Below, in pieces: positions 11,401-23,016 of a stretch of 64,000 nucleotides of DNA; position 1 is the first letter of the stretch, and each line of letters opens with the position of its first letter. The stretch spans positions 64,458,252-64,522,251 of the forward strand of contig NC_034413.1 of the NCBI RefSeq assembly GCF_002078875.1, written 5' to 3'. A model generated the notes under the pieces. The model had not been told where the DNA came from. It did no database searches and saw only the letters and a program-made list of their open reading frames with translations. A program made the position numbers and the translations under genes. This stretch comes from Numida meleagris. Its lineage: Eukaryota; Chordata; Aves; Galliformes; Numididae.

Positions 11401-14243
11401 AGGAGAGTTCATTATTTACCTAGGCTCTGACTGTGGGCTGCTTCAGCCATGTCTTTTCCATGTAACCATAGGCCTCTCTCTTTCCCTCTTTATGCTTCAG
11501 TTCTTTGTATTAATACTTAGAGCTAGTAACACCTCCCTGTTAAAGAATGATATCATAAAAATAAAGATCCTAGGACTTTTGCAACCTGTATATAACCACC
11601 CTACAATTGCTTCAATGAATAATGCTTGTGTAGGAATACGCCAAATCAATGCAGTCACTAGCTATTTTGGAAGCTGTTCAGAAACTAAGCTGAAGAAGAC
11701 TTCCAAGAAACATTACGATCATTATTTTCACTATTACTATTAGAGGTAGCCAGGCTGACTTTAGTTTGGGAACAACTCCATTAGTCCACAGTTACAAAAG
11801 TGTTGAGGTCACACTTAGCATCCCAGATAAATGGGCTGCACGCAGTGCCCAAGAGAGCATTTGCTGCTGGTATTATCTGGCTGTTCCACTGATGGTCTGT
11901 GTTCACTGACTGGTGTGTTTGAAGCCCTTAAGGATAAAGGGGTGGAATCACTGGTTTACCTGCTCTTAAATAGCTCTTATAAACTGGATTTCAGTTTCAC
12001 TCACCTTGAGACACTTTGATTTTCTGTTCCCAACACACAGGACTAGTAACAGTGCTTAACCACAAATGCTCTCCCTGGTAAATACAGACTAATTAATAAG
12101 TGCCCAGGAAGCTCTGGGTTTTGCAAATGCGAAGGAGAACATATGATATTTATTTTATTTATTTTAGTAGCAACTGCTTTTTGTTTATTAGTAGAAAACA
12201 AGGCTGAAATTAAAGCCACATGAATATTAAATGAAGCTTTAAATATATTTTTTTAGTTCCACCCTGCAGATGGCTTCACTTAAGGGTACTGGTAATAAAC
12301 ACTCAGATATATACATGAAAACCTGAAACAGACTGATTTTATTTCTTAATTAATTATGTGGAAACTCATTAACAACACAGAGAGCTTTGAGTGACTTTTA
12401 GGTAAGCTATAATTTTTATCCTCAATACCCAAGTACAGCTCTTCCAAAACAGCTGAATCACAATTAAAGTAGCTGCATGGAGGCAGGAGCTGGTGAGAAA
12501 CTCTATGATTTAAAGCCAGAATGAACAGAATTTTCTTTTCAGAAGCTCCATTTTTTTGGAAAAAAAAAAGTAATCAACGTTAAATGGTGCTTCAAAACCA
12601 CCATTAGTATGAGCATTTTGAAACAACACACTGGATTTCTGTTATGATGATTTCTTTCTGAAGAGCCTGTTTTTCTATGATATGTCATGATGGCTAATCA
12701 AACATCAGCAGCTCAAGTCTCTGACTTAGGTACGACTCAAAGCTCCCTAGACTCCATGAAAATGGAAAAGATGGCATCAAACTTGGAACTGGTATCCCAT
12801 CCCCAGAGAGCAAATTTAGAAAGACACATGCTGACACATTTTTCACAAAAATTCTCCTAAATGTGTTTTCAGAAAAGGACCACAGAGTCTGTATGAGTCC
12901 GTTCGAAACAAACCTTTAAAGTAACTGAACGCATACTCACACAGAATGCTTTTCAGTTTGCTCAGCTGTACTTCGCGTATATGAGTTAGAGTTAATAGGA
13001 AATGCATGACTGAAGCTCCATACACACATGCCTACAGATAGCCCTAGCCAGAAGCAAAAAGTATGTAAAATAGAAACAGAGGGACTCAAAGTAGCGTACC
13101 AAATACCAACATAGCAGCATTCTGTTCTAAGGATCATAATCGGGTACAGTCCTGATTTGAGTGATAAAAACAAATACAGATTGGGCCAGACTGTAGAACA
13201 GTGAAAATCAACATAGCAGCATTAACTTCAGAGCTGAAGAATCTGACCATTCTTTTTAATTGATATTTTAAGTTTGAATGAGACCAGCAGATTCTCAGTG
13301 TCTTGAATAATGATTAGATTGCATCCTATATATAATATATAAAGAGCCACACTTCTACTCATTCTAGTGACAAAATATAGTAACTCTGGGTGAATAAATG
13401 TAATGACAAAAGAATGAAATTAACAGAAAATCATTGTGGATAATAAGAAAGTGTTGATGCAAAATATTAATACTCTTCTCAGAAGAAAGACAAGCTAGAC
13501 AGTGGGCTGCAGCAGTGCTGCAGAACAACTGGCAATTAGACAAGTGCTATGTGTACTACCTGTTAAAGTACAAAGAAACAATTTGCCTTTGCCAGGCTGT
13601 GAAGAAGGTAAGCTGACAAAAATTAGAAGACACTAACGGATGTTAGATTCTTATTATTTACATATACTGGCAAGGCTCTCCATCATCTTCAAGCTACAAA
13701 AACAACAATTAAAAAAATACACATAAAGTTTCACTCTATTATCACAGACTCCTTCAGACCATCATTTCAAAATTAATCCCTGCAGAATCCAAATGCCAAA
13801 AGAGCGAAGAACATGGTACAGCAGACAACATTTGTCCCATTCCTATGGGACCAGACCAACATAATGCTGTTTCAGTCTGCAGAGTAGCCTGTTCACATTC
13901 TGTAATCTCGCCCAAAGACCACACACTAATAAATTCCCAGAAGCAACTCAGAAGGTGAGGATATTTAATCAACTCTATGCACTAGTGTATGGCTTGCTTC
14001 TGATGAGTAAGCCCTAGGCTAGTAAACGAGGCACTGCAGAATGCTCCTCCACATGACTTGGAAGGCCACTCAACAGCATGACCACTCCAAATTATCAGTA
14101 ACAAGAATACTGCAGCATACGAACATAGGACTGCTAAATATTGTGTAAAACCTCTCAAAGAAATGGTGCGCTGGCCATGGATAGATTTAGAACAACTTAT
14201 CTGAAGATACTCCGAACCAAACCAAATAAATCCCTGAGCATGA

Positions 14244-14294
14244 AGAGGCTGGACTAGAGACCTCTAGGGCCCTTCAAACCTCCATGCTTCTAGG
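14244..14294 (+). mobile_element. Short CR1-like 3' remnant
   Basis: GGCTGGACTAGAGACCTCTA followed by GGGCCCTTCAAACCTCCATG resembles the CR1 3' end (GACTAGATGACCTCTA...CCTTCCAACC). Only about 50 bp are recognisable. Confidence 0.5.
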
Positions 14295-15190
14295 GGTACG
14301 TTGCTACACACAAAACAGTTGCTCTAGTTCTTGAAATGCTTAGTGGCTATTAAACAAGGTTTCCCCTTAATGATGTCTTATTTCAGCTACTTCAGCTCAC
14401 TGTGGATTTAATAGCTACCTCTGAGGCTTCAAATGCACATAGGGCTTTAGAAAATAGCTTTGTTATTGAAGTACAAATAAATGCACACATACTTACACCA
14501 CTGCTCATGCATATGGGATTCATAAAAAATCCAATACCTTATCACCACCTGTGTCAAATCATAACATTTTTCAGTATGCAGATTCCAAGTAAGAGATGCT
14601 GGGAAATTATTCACTGATAGCTGGTATTGTTTTAGGGCTTTTATAGACAGTAACCTCACACTCACTTGTAAAGACTTCTAGATATTCAACAGCTTTACTG
14701 GGTGATGACGGAGAAGATAAAACATTTTTTCTTTATCTGATCATGTGTAAATGAATGAATCAAGTCCTGTATCAGTGATAAGATTATTGCTAAATGGTTC
14801 TTCTCAACTTCTAACAATGGCCTGATGAAAGGAATTAACACTGACAGCGGTAAGTTGTTTTCTCCGGCATTGAGACTTCATGACAAGAGAGATTTCTTTT
14901 GCGGTCAAAAGACATTTTATCAGTTGAATATTCTTCTTCATTAAATGCATTAGAGGCATCCAAGGATTTGCCTGACATTTAAACAACTTCTGGATTATCC
15001 GTTTTCCTCCCCACAGTGATGTGGATCACCTCTCTTTACTGAATGCAAAGGCTGTAATGCAGATCAATTTGTTCACCATCTTTCCTCTGTCACTTATTCC
15101 GTTACATTTATCTCAGTAATTCATTACAGACCTCACCTAATCTGCCTCCAGGTTTTGAGGGTTCTTTAATGTGAATGAGTTTGCTCAAAT

Positions 15191-15240
15191 ATGTCAGGCT
15201 TAATGGACATGTTTTAGGATGATGCATGTCAGGCTTAATG
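15191..15240 (+). repeat. Direct repeat, 15 bp, two copies 35 bp apart
   Basis: ATGTCAGGCTTAATG occurs at 15191-15205 and again at 15226-15240, with a 20-bp spacer. The copies are identical. Confidence 0.9.
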
Positions 15241-17589
15241 TATTTTCCACATTAATCAAGCTTGCTTCCTTCGCATCTATTTCCATTTCCTGAGAATGAG
15301 AAAACATGAATTAAGTAATTATTTACTTAGTACTACAGTAAAAATAACTGAAGTTTTGATAGCCTACAAAATGGTGGATGAAACCAAGTCTTTTGCTTGG
15401 CAGAGGGGGTTGTCTGGTCTTACCAGTTCTCCTACTGGAAGCTTAGTGCAAGCTTACTAAAAAAGCAGATGAACTGTTATTGTTCACATCAAGTTTTAGA
15501 ATAGACCACTGAATAATTTATATAATTCAGCACTTTGAGTATGTATATGAAATGGCACATCTAGAAATAAAATTTGAAACTTACTCTTCCAGTTCCAGTG
15601 CACATCACATCTAGATTTCAGAAAGAAACCTAGGCCTATCCAAGAGAAAAAAGGCAGATGATCTGAATAAGGATTTGTTAACTACAAATGGTATCAGTAT
15701 GGAAATAAAAAGGCAGGCTTCTATATTATGGTTTAGATTCATGGGGAGTTGGATAATCAGCAATACTGGGACACTATACTGAAGTTTAGAGTGATCGCTT
15801 GTTTTAAACAGTGCAGTGGAACAGGCATGAGGGAAAAAGTGAAAAAAAATGCCTTGGCAGTGAATGAATATATTTGTTGGAAAATCATACAGAAAAATCA
15901 GAAAGAAGAGAGGAGACAGAGATGAATGAATTCACCTCAGGTATTACAATGAATGCAGATTCTTTTCCCTATAGAAAAATCTGCTTAGAAAGTGTTTTTT
16001 TTTATTATTATTGTATAGATAGCTTTACAGTATGGCTACTGGATGCTGGATAAAACACCATCAGAATACACAGATATGGCTGTCATCTTCAGTATTTTCA
16101 TAGCTCAATACAAATAATTATAATGGTGACATTTCATTTTAAGTAGAACACACTCACATCTACAACACCTCATATGTCCTGTGTTTGTTATCATTATATC
16201 ATCAAAATTGCTATCAAGTTGCTCACAACTTCTCTATAAAATTTGCTGCCAAGGACATTCCTGTTTTCTATTGAAAATACAGCTGAATCATTTTTCTTTC
16301 CTGCATAGAAAGCTTGAAGTAGTGGACTTCAAAATACAACGCAACATGCAAAATACCAACAACAACCAACAAATGTTCCTCTCTGGAACATTAGGAATCC
16401 ATGGAATTTAACCACTCTCTAAAGAAGAAAAAAAAATCTTCAAAAGGTTGCTTAAAAGACAGATCTTCCTCTTTTTTTTTTTTCCCTGACCAGATTGCCT
16501 CTAAATTAAACTGCAAAACCCTTCTGCAAGGTTGTTCTTGTAAAGCAGAAAGAAAGATGACAAAGTCTCCTATAAGGCAGATGATTATCAAGAACTTAAA
16601 TGGGACTGAGCACTGGGCTACAGCAGAACTAAAAAAGAATTCCCTGACCTCAGTGTGCGTTTTTGTACTAGCACAATGCAGCAAAGTCTACAACGCACTT
16701 TTAATGTTGCTTTGGTAATACAGATGGCCAACCCTCCATCCAGCTTGAGACCTTCCAAAACCTTTTAAAGAATCTACAGGCTTCTTCTCTAAATTATAAA
16801 AATGACAGTATCTGCAAGGTTCCCATTTAATGCTGGATGAATCAAATTTTAAGCACGTGACCTGGACCTCCAATGAAAATTTGACAGAAATTAGACTCAA
16901 GTCTTTCTTCAAAGTCTGAAAAACTCAGCCTACACTTATCTTCATAATCTTTACCTGTCTCTGAATTTCACCTGAAATACTTGAAACAAACAGCATGGGT
17001 CAATGCCACAGATAGATAATTTCCTTCCAAGGACTGCAAATATTTCTACTGTGGATTCTAACTCCAGCCAGGGAATTAACTGCCCATACAACTTCTGTAG
17101 GTAGTACCTTGTACCTTCTACAGTGGAGCAGGCAGAATCAACAACAGCCAGATACATTTTGGATTACAAATTCTGATTCTTGCATTATCAAGTATAGTGC
17201 CAACAATGCTAATGCGAACTGTAGGTCTATTCAGAATTATTGTCATTTCAATTTATCTTTGCTAGTAATGTCATTCCAAGTACCTAGAGGACAAAACCTA
17301 CCTCCAGTGCTCTCCCTGATGTCAATGCTCAATAGGCTTTCATTAAAGAATGAAACTGGCCCTTTAGTTCAATCAGTGGCATATTAAAGATAACATTTTG
17401 AAGCCAGAAGTTTCCAGTTCAGTAAAACAGTTCCTCTAGATGAACTGCCCATGCTCACACATCCCTGAGCTCCAGTGTTTTAGACCAGAAATGCTTGTTT
17501 GATTCATCTGGAGACTACTGAGAATAAAATGACAACTGCAAATCCTATATGGTGAATAAAGATATTTACACACATCAATATCTAGGTTA

Positions 17590-17816
17590 GGTTTAGTTTA
17601 CACATAAGGAAGAAACTCTTCACTGTGAGTATGGTAAGGCATGGGAACATGTTACCCAGAGAAGCTGTGGGCGCCCCATCCCTGGAGGTGCTCAAGGCCC
17701 GGTTGGCTGGGGCCCTGGGCAGCCTGAGCTGGTGGGTAGCAACCAGCCCACGGCAGGGGGTTGGGACTGGGTGGGCTTTAGGGTCCCTTACAACCAAAGC
17801 CATTCTGTGATTCCAT
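17590..17816 (+). mobile_element. CR1 LINE 3' end
   Basis: It runs from GAAACTCTTCACTGTGAG through CATCCCTGGAGGTGCTCAAG to GGGTCCCTTACAACCAAAGC and ATTCTGTGATTCCATG, the usual CR1 3' order, mildly diverged. Short ORFs here on both strands are shadows of the repeat. Confidence 0.92.
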
Positions 17817-20800
17817 GTTGCCTTTATTTTAAACATAACATCTTTGCTATGACTGTATACCACAGAATTTTCATTTTAAGCTGTCCATAAGAATGAATTC
17901 TTCAATAATTATAATTTGTTTTCTTGTGCGGTGATTTTGGTTTTTTTTTTCCCCAGAAGCTGTTTTTCCAGTAAAGTTCTTAATACATTATAATGAATAG
18001 AATCACACTTTTTCAGGAGTGAAACATTAAACTTTGACTAATGCCTTTTTCTTCCCAAGATGTCCAATTATTAACCTGTCTGTGTAAAGGTGTCATTTTT
18101 AACTGTCTTGTAATATTTCTGGCAAGTGTGACAAGGGGAAAATTCAAGACTGGATGTAAACACTGAATATTCTATTCCATTGGGGGAAACAGAATTCTTT
18201 TTCTTTGTAAAATGAAGGCTTTTTAATGTTTACATTAGAGCAATACTGTCAGGAGCTTGACACATTCAAGCATTGTATTCAATAAAGGAATTTTATTCAT
18301 ATGAATGTCTTGAGACCCTGCTGCACCTGTCTGAGCTGAGGAGTCTCTCATGACATAAAGGGAAAGTCAACCTTTTTATCACATCCTTTCTCTTATTAGG
18401 TACTTTAACATTTCCCCCTTCACCACTCTTTTAAAACCAAACTACTCTATTGCAAAAGGCATGAAGAAAGAGCTCTGAGGATACAATACTCCTGGATTTT
18501 GAGATCTCTTGTTTGTGAGAAGAGCTGCCAGTGCCACATTTGGCATCTTCCCTGACAAAAACATCCATGGTGTAACACAGTTATCTTTTTAAAAGTTTAT
18601 ATATGTTTTACAGATGTGCTTAAGCAGAATACAACACTATAAATGACTACTTCATGTGGAAATGATGATGTCTTCCTGAAATACAGGTATTCTAGATGAG
18701 AAATTTTATATTACTACGCTTTCTTGTATTCTTTCAATGCAGCAAAACCAAAGAGTCAGCAATGTAAATTTGTTTAGATCACCAAATGACAATAAACAAA
18801 AAATCTAGCAACTGGCAATTCACGCAGAGTATCTCTATTAGGAAGTGATGAACAAGCAATGTCTTACACAATACCAACTTAGAAGACTACTCAGTCATAT
18901 ACATCTTGTTCATCAGCCAGCTGGGCAGAAGTGGTATCAATTTAGGAATTTTACACTGACAACTACAACAACACTTACATTTTCTATTATTCCTTTACCA
19001 AAGAATATCTTCCCTGCTTAATCATAGCCTTTCTACATCTGTATATTCAGCTCCATTTAGTTAACATTTCAGAACAAAATCAGCAGAACAAAGTCATAAA
19101 AGTGCAGCTACAAAACCATAACGAACTTGGTTTTCTTAAAATGACTGTTTATGATGGTGAGGAACACAGACCAGTAAAGAACTGATTTACTACCCACTGA
19201 AACTTTCAAGATTTCAAAGATATTCCTGTTCCACAAGAACCTCAATTGCTGTGAAACTATTTCATGAAAAAAACAAACATAATAAAAAGGAGGCATGACT
19301 TTTGGAGCAGCCCCTGTGGTTTGTAACACAGAAAGTTGAATTTGGCTCTCTCACATCTCAGGAAATTCTCCTTACCAAAAATTTTTTTACAATCTTCACA
19401 AATTCTATCTTGTATATGGTTCTGATGGTGAAACCCAAGATGATGTGGGAAATATTCCAAATGAAAGTTTCTCAAAGCTGCTTAGAGATAGTTTTTGCAA
19501 ATAGAAATCAGCGTTCTTTCTGTGTAAAACTTTGTAACAGAAAAATGCCAGAATGTCTAGAAAGGATTTTGGTAAAAGAAACTGAACCAGACCTAGGAAA
19601 GTTTGCTCTACATAAAGAGCCATGTGGATATACAGCAGCAAAACTCCAGCATAGGATAAAACACAGCCTGATGAGAGGGGCATAAAACACAGTAAGATAC
19701 TGATTTAGGAGTATTCGGGAAGTGCAGTTAGATCCATGCTTTCAATTTCCCTGCCTTGCCCTTGTCCTGGTGAAGTAATGGCTTGGCCATTCTGCGTTAG
19801 GACTCAGTGTGCTTGTGCCAACAAATTTGCTCAGACTTCTATTATTTTTACTATGCCAATACTACCTATTGCACATAATGACTCTCATCATCAAGGTTTC
19901 TTGACATTAACAACCAGATCCTCACAGCAAATTCCTTGAATTAATCTAGATGCTTTAAATAGGCAGAACAAGGGTAAGTTGCAGCCTGTGTTAAGCCTTT
20001 AAGAGATGGAATTTTCTAGGTAAAAGAAGCTGATTTTGTAATCCAGATGATGGAAAGGTCCTTGTTTGAGCTACATGAGTTTCCTGAGGACAGCACTGCC
20101 TGGCTACTGCAGCGCCACAAACTGTGGACTTGTATAGAACTGGGCCACAGACCTATCTGTCACTCTGTGTCATCAGTCCTGAGAAATGGCAAAGGAAAAG
20201 GTCTTTTCACTAAGAAGGTGCTTTGATACCCACGAGGGCTATATCCACAGTGATGACCTCTCCCATCTAACTGAGTGCCTCATGAACCCAAGGCACAACA
20301 GAAGTCTGACTTCTGGGGATGCCAGCCACCCCACTCCACAACCAGTCTGTCCTGTCAGAGACCCAGACTGGGTGCCTGTGGGATAAGGAAAATATTAACA
20401 CTACTAGAGGACCCACTGACTAATATATGAAAATATATAGTGAATAGGTCTCAGTGACAGCAACCTACTACACAGACAAATGCCAAGGAAGCACTGGAGT
20501 CTTTTCAGGACAGGCTCTGTAGACAGCTTTGTTTTCTTGATCTGTAAAACTGGATTTAAAAGATAAACCTAAATATTTCACATCAAAGAAAAAGTTTTTA
20601 GAACTTTGGGTTCAGGAATGAGGGCAAAATAATTTGGAACAATCTTGACTGATTCTTGTTTGGGCAATTTCTGGTAACAGAAAGAAAGGCTTTTATTCAC
20701 AGAGTGAGGAGCAAACATTTCACTGTTCAGGACATGCACCTATCCAGTTGCAGAATCCCTTCACAGTCTTATATTGCATTATTCAAAGTACTTGCTATTT

Positions 20801-21795
20801 AGCTACTGCAACACAGTGAAGCTATGGCTAGGTTTCAAAGAATTTAGAGATCTCTACTGCAAAGAAGACAGATTTCTTTTGGTTTATATCAGGATTGAAA
20901 AGGTTGTACAAGTCAACAAAGCATGCAAATGTTACCCTAAAGAAAAATGTGTTTCAACACGATACCTCTGGTTCAGCCTAACTTGCTGGGTTGACAGCAT
21001 TAGTGAAAAGAAAGAGCTTCTGGCTAATACAATCACTGACAGTGTCCTGAAAACACTGAATCAAATTTTAACTACAGCTACAGTCTCTGCCTGCAAAGGG
21101 AACCTGCTAAGGGACATTTTTCTTTTATTCAGTATCCGTTCCTTATATTGATGACATACTGCTCCAATACAGATCTCAAAAAAAATCTGCTTTGTCCTCC
21201 ACTGCCTATTAGATATTTTAAGAAGTACTGAAAGTTCACCTGTGGTTAAAAATTAGTATGTGTCAATCAAGAAAAAGGGCTGATGGTGCCACCCTCCTGA
21301 AAAGTGTATAGCAAAGACAGCTCATTTTCAATAACAACTTCAAGGTCTGCTGAGCAGACACCTGGTTTGCTACTCATACTGGGATAGTTTATCACAGTAA
21401 TTATTCAGCTATTTGGAACTTTACTCTGAACTCTACTCATTGAAGGATAGACTGCAGGGTTACGGTCTGTCAGTATTATTCCCACTGAAAGCATCACGCA
21501 CGGCAACCTTTGCATTAGGCCACTGCATGTAACCCACTAGTTTTGGAGACTGAAATGGTATTTCATAGCCAGATTCTAAAGTCTTTCTATTAAGCATTGC
21601 TTTGATCCACAGTTGATAATGGTATGTACATACTCATCTTTGACATAGTCGGTGAAATCTGACTACTAAAATCAGAGCTAAATGAATGCTAAAACTGACA
21701 TTATGTGGGTAAACAAATAAAGTAATGAGAATTACACTTTTTTTCCCCAGGAACTGAGACAGCAATAAAATCCAGTGTAAAACATAATTTTGTAC

Positions 21796-21874
21796 CTATC
21801 ACATGACTCTGACATGTAGTCCTTGTCATGGTGTCCTCCTCTTCTTCTTGCAGGTTTTCTGTGACTACTTTAGC
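21796..21874 (-). CDS. NCKAP5: NCKAP5 coding exon G (26 codons, acidic)
   Basis: This 79-nt exon starts phase 0 and ends with one base of a Glu codon completed by exon H. It encodes residues 1486-1511, AKVVTENLQEEEEDTMTRTT, then CQSHVI. The acceptor is CTCACTTTTGTACAG and the donor is GTACAA, which is weaker than its neighbours. The NLQ-acidic-run and QSH(V/I)I pattern matches the human order between the exon F and exon H blocks as I recall it. Its length is not a multiple of three, so simple skipping would shift the frame. Confidence 0.9.
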
Positions 21875-22410
21875 CTGTACAAAAGTGAGGAACATCTGTG
21901 ACTCTGTTTATGTTGCTTCATGATAACTACAGAACATATTTTCAGAAATAAACCAAAGTATATTTGTAGGGTAGCTAATCTACTTCAGTATATGGCCTGT
22001 CCCGTTCTATTGCCAGTATCAGAAGACGACAGCTTTAACTCCATTAAAAGTCACAACATGCAGCAGTCAAAAAAAGAGAACCCTTAGAAAATGAAATTCC
22101 TCTAAAAGAAAATTTTTTTCCAGCTTTTTTTTTTTTCCTTAATAAAGAATTACACTCAGGACTGCCAACCTTGTATTTGTTTTTCTCCAGAAATACCATG
22201 TTTCAGATTCTATGCTAAAAAAAAACAGAAAGGCAAACTTATGTGATATCGAATCTCTCTAATTCAGTTTCCAATCATTCAATTTTGGCATTTCTGTTTC
22301 CACATCTGTTTAAAACCATTTTAATTGCTAAATAGAGAAATAAATTGAATTTGAGAATGCGGTGCACACTAAGAGCTCTCACGTCAAGCTCTTTAAATTT
22401 TAAAGTATGT

Positions 22411-23016
22411 GATCAGGTTGAGGGAAGTGATCCTGCCCCTCTACTTTGTACAGGTGAGACCTCACCTGGAATACTTTGTCCAGATGTGGAGTTCCCAGCA
22501 CCGGGAATGTGAGAAACAGACATTCCCAGTGCTGGGAACAGCAAATCCATGAGATATGGACCTGCTGGAGTGTATCCAGAAGAGAGACACAGAAATCACC
22601 CAAGAGATGGAATACTTTCCCGACAGGGACAGGCTGAGAGAGCAGGGGCTGCTCAGACTGGAGAAGAGAAGGCTCTGGGGAGACCTGACAGTGGCCTTTC
22701 AATATCTAAAGGGGGGCTACAAGAAGGGGACAGACTCTTTAGCAGGGTCTGTTGTGACTGGACAAGGGGAAATGGTTTCAAACTAAAAGAAGGGGACGTG
22801 TAGATTAGACAAAGAAGTTTTTTACAATAAAAGTGGTGAAGCACTGGCACAGGTTGCCCAGGGAGGTGGCGGAAGCTCTGGCCTTGGAGACATTCAAGGT
22901 CAGGCTGGACCAGGCTTTGAGCAACCTGACTGAGCTGTAGATGGCCTTGTTCATTGCAGGGGAGTTGCACTAGATGACCTTTAAAGGTCCCTTCCAATTC
23001 AAAATATTCTATGATA
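22411..23016 (+). mobile_element. CR1 LINE 3' region, about 600 bp
   Basis: This is the longest repeat in the window. It starts GATCAGGTTGAGGGAAGTGA, passes GTGAGACCTCACCTGGAATA, GACAGGGACAGGCTGAGAGA and GCACTGGCACAGGTTGCCCA, and ends GGTCCCTTCCAATTC then TTCTATGAT. It carries an extra hairpin-forming segment at 22491-22539, listed below. It is 5'-truncated, as is usual for CR1. The ORFs on both strands are remnants or chance. Confidence 0.94.
22491..22539. repeat. Near-perfect 20-bp inverted repeat inside a CR1
   Basis: The left arm GTTCCCAGCACCGGGAATGT (22491-22510) and the reverse complement of the right arm (22520-22539) agree at 19 of 20 bases. The loop is 9 bp (GAGAAACAG). It appears additional to the usual CR1 sequence at this point, judged from memory. 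Confidence 0.85.

Larger units (their letters stand above)
7564..21795. other. NCKAP5 intron G-H (14.2 kb)
   Basis: This long AT-rich intron carries three CR1 remnants (8215-8472, 14244-14294, 17590-17816), homopolymer runs (A at 9051-9066 and 9851-9866, T at 10531-10548) and a 15-bp direct repeat at 15191-15240. The ORFs inside, including 125-127-codon ones near 19302-19685 and 20774-21151, show no family signature. Confidence 0.6.

Noticed and set aside
19302..19685. 127-codon plus-strand ORF with overlapping ORFs on the other strand
   Set aside because: No family signal, no flanking splice sites of note, no conserved composition; consistent with chance.
20774..21151. 125-codon plus-strand ORF
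   Set aside because: No recognisable domain; composition follows the local base content.
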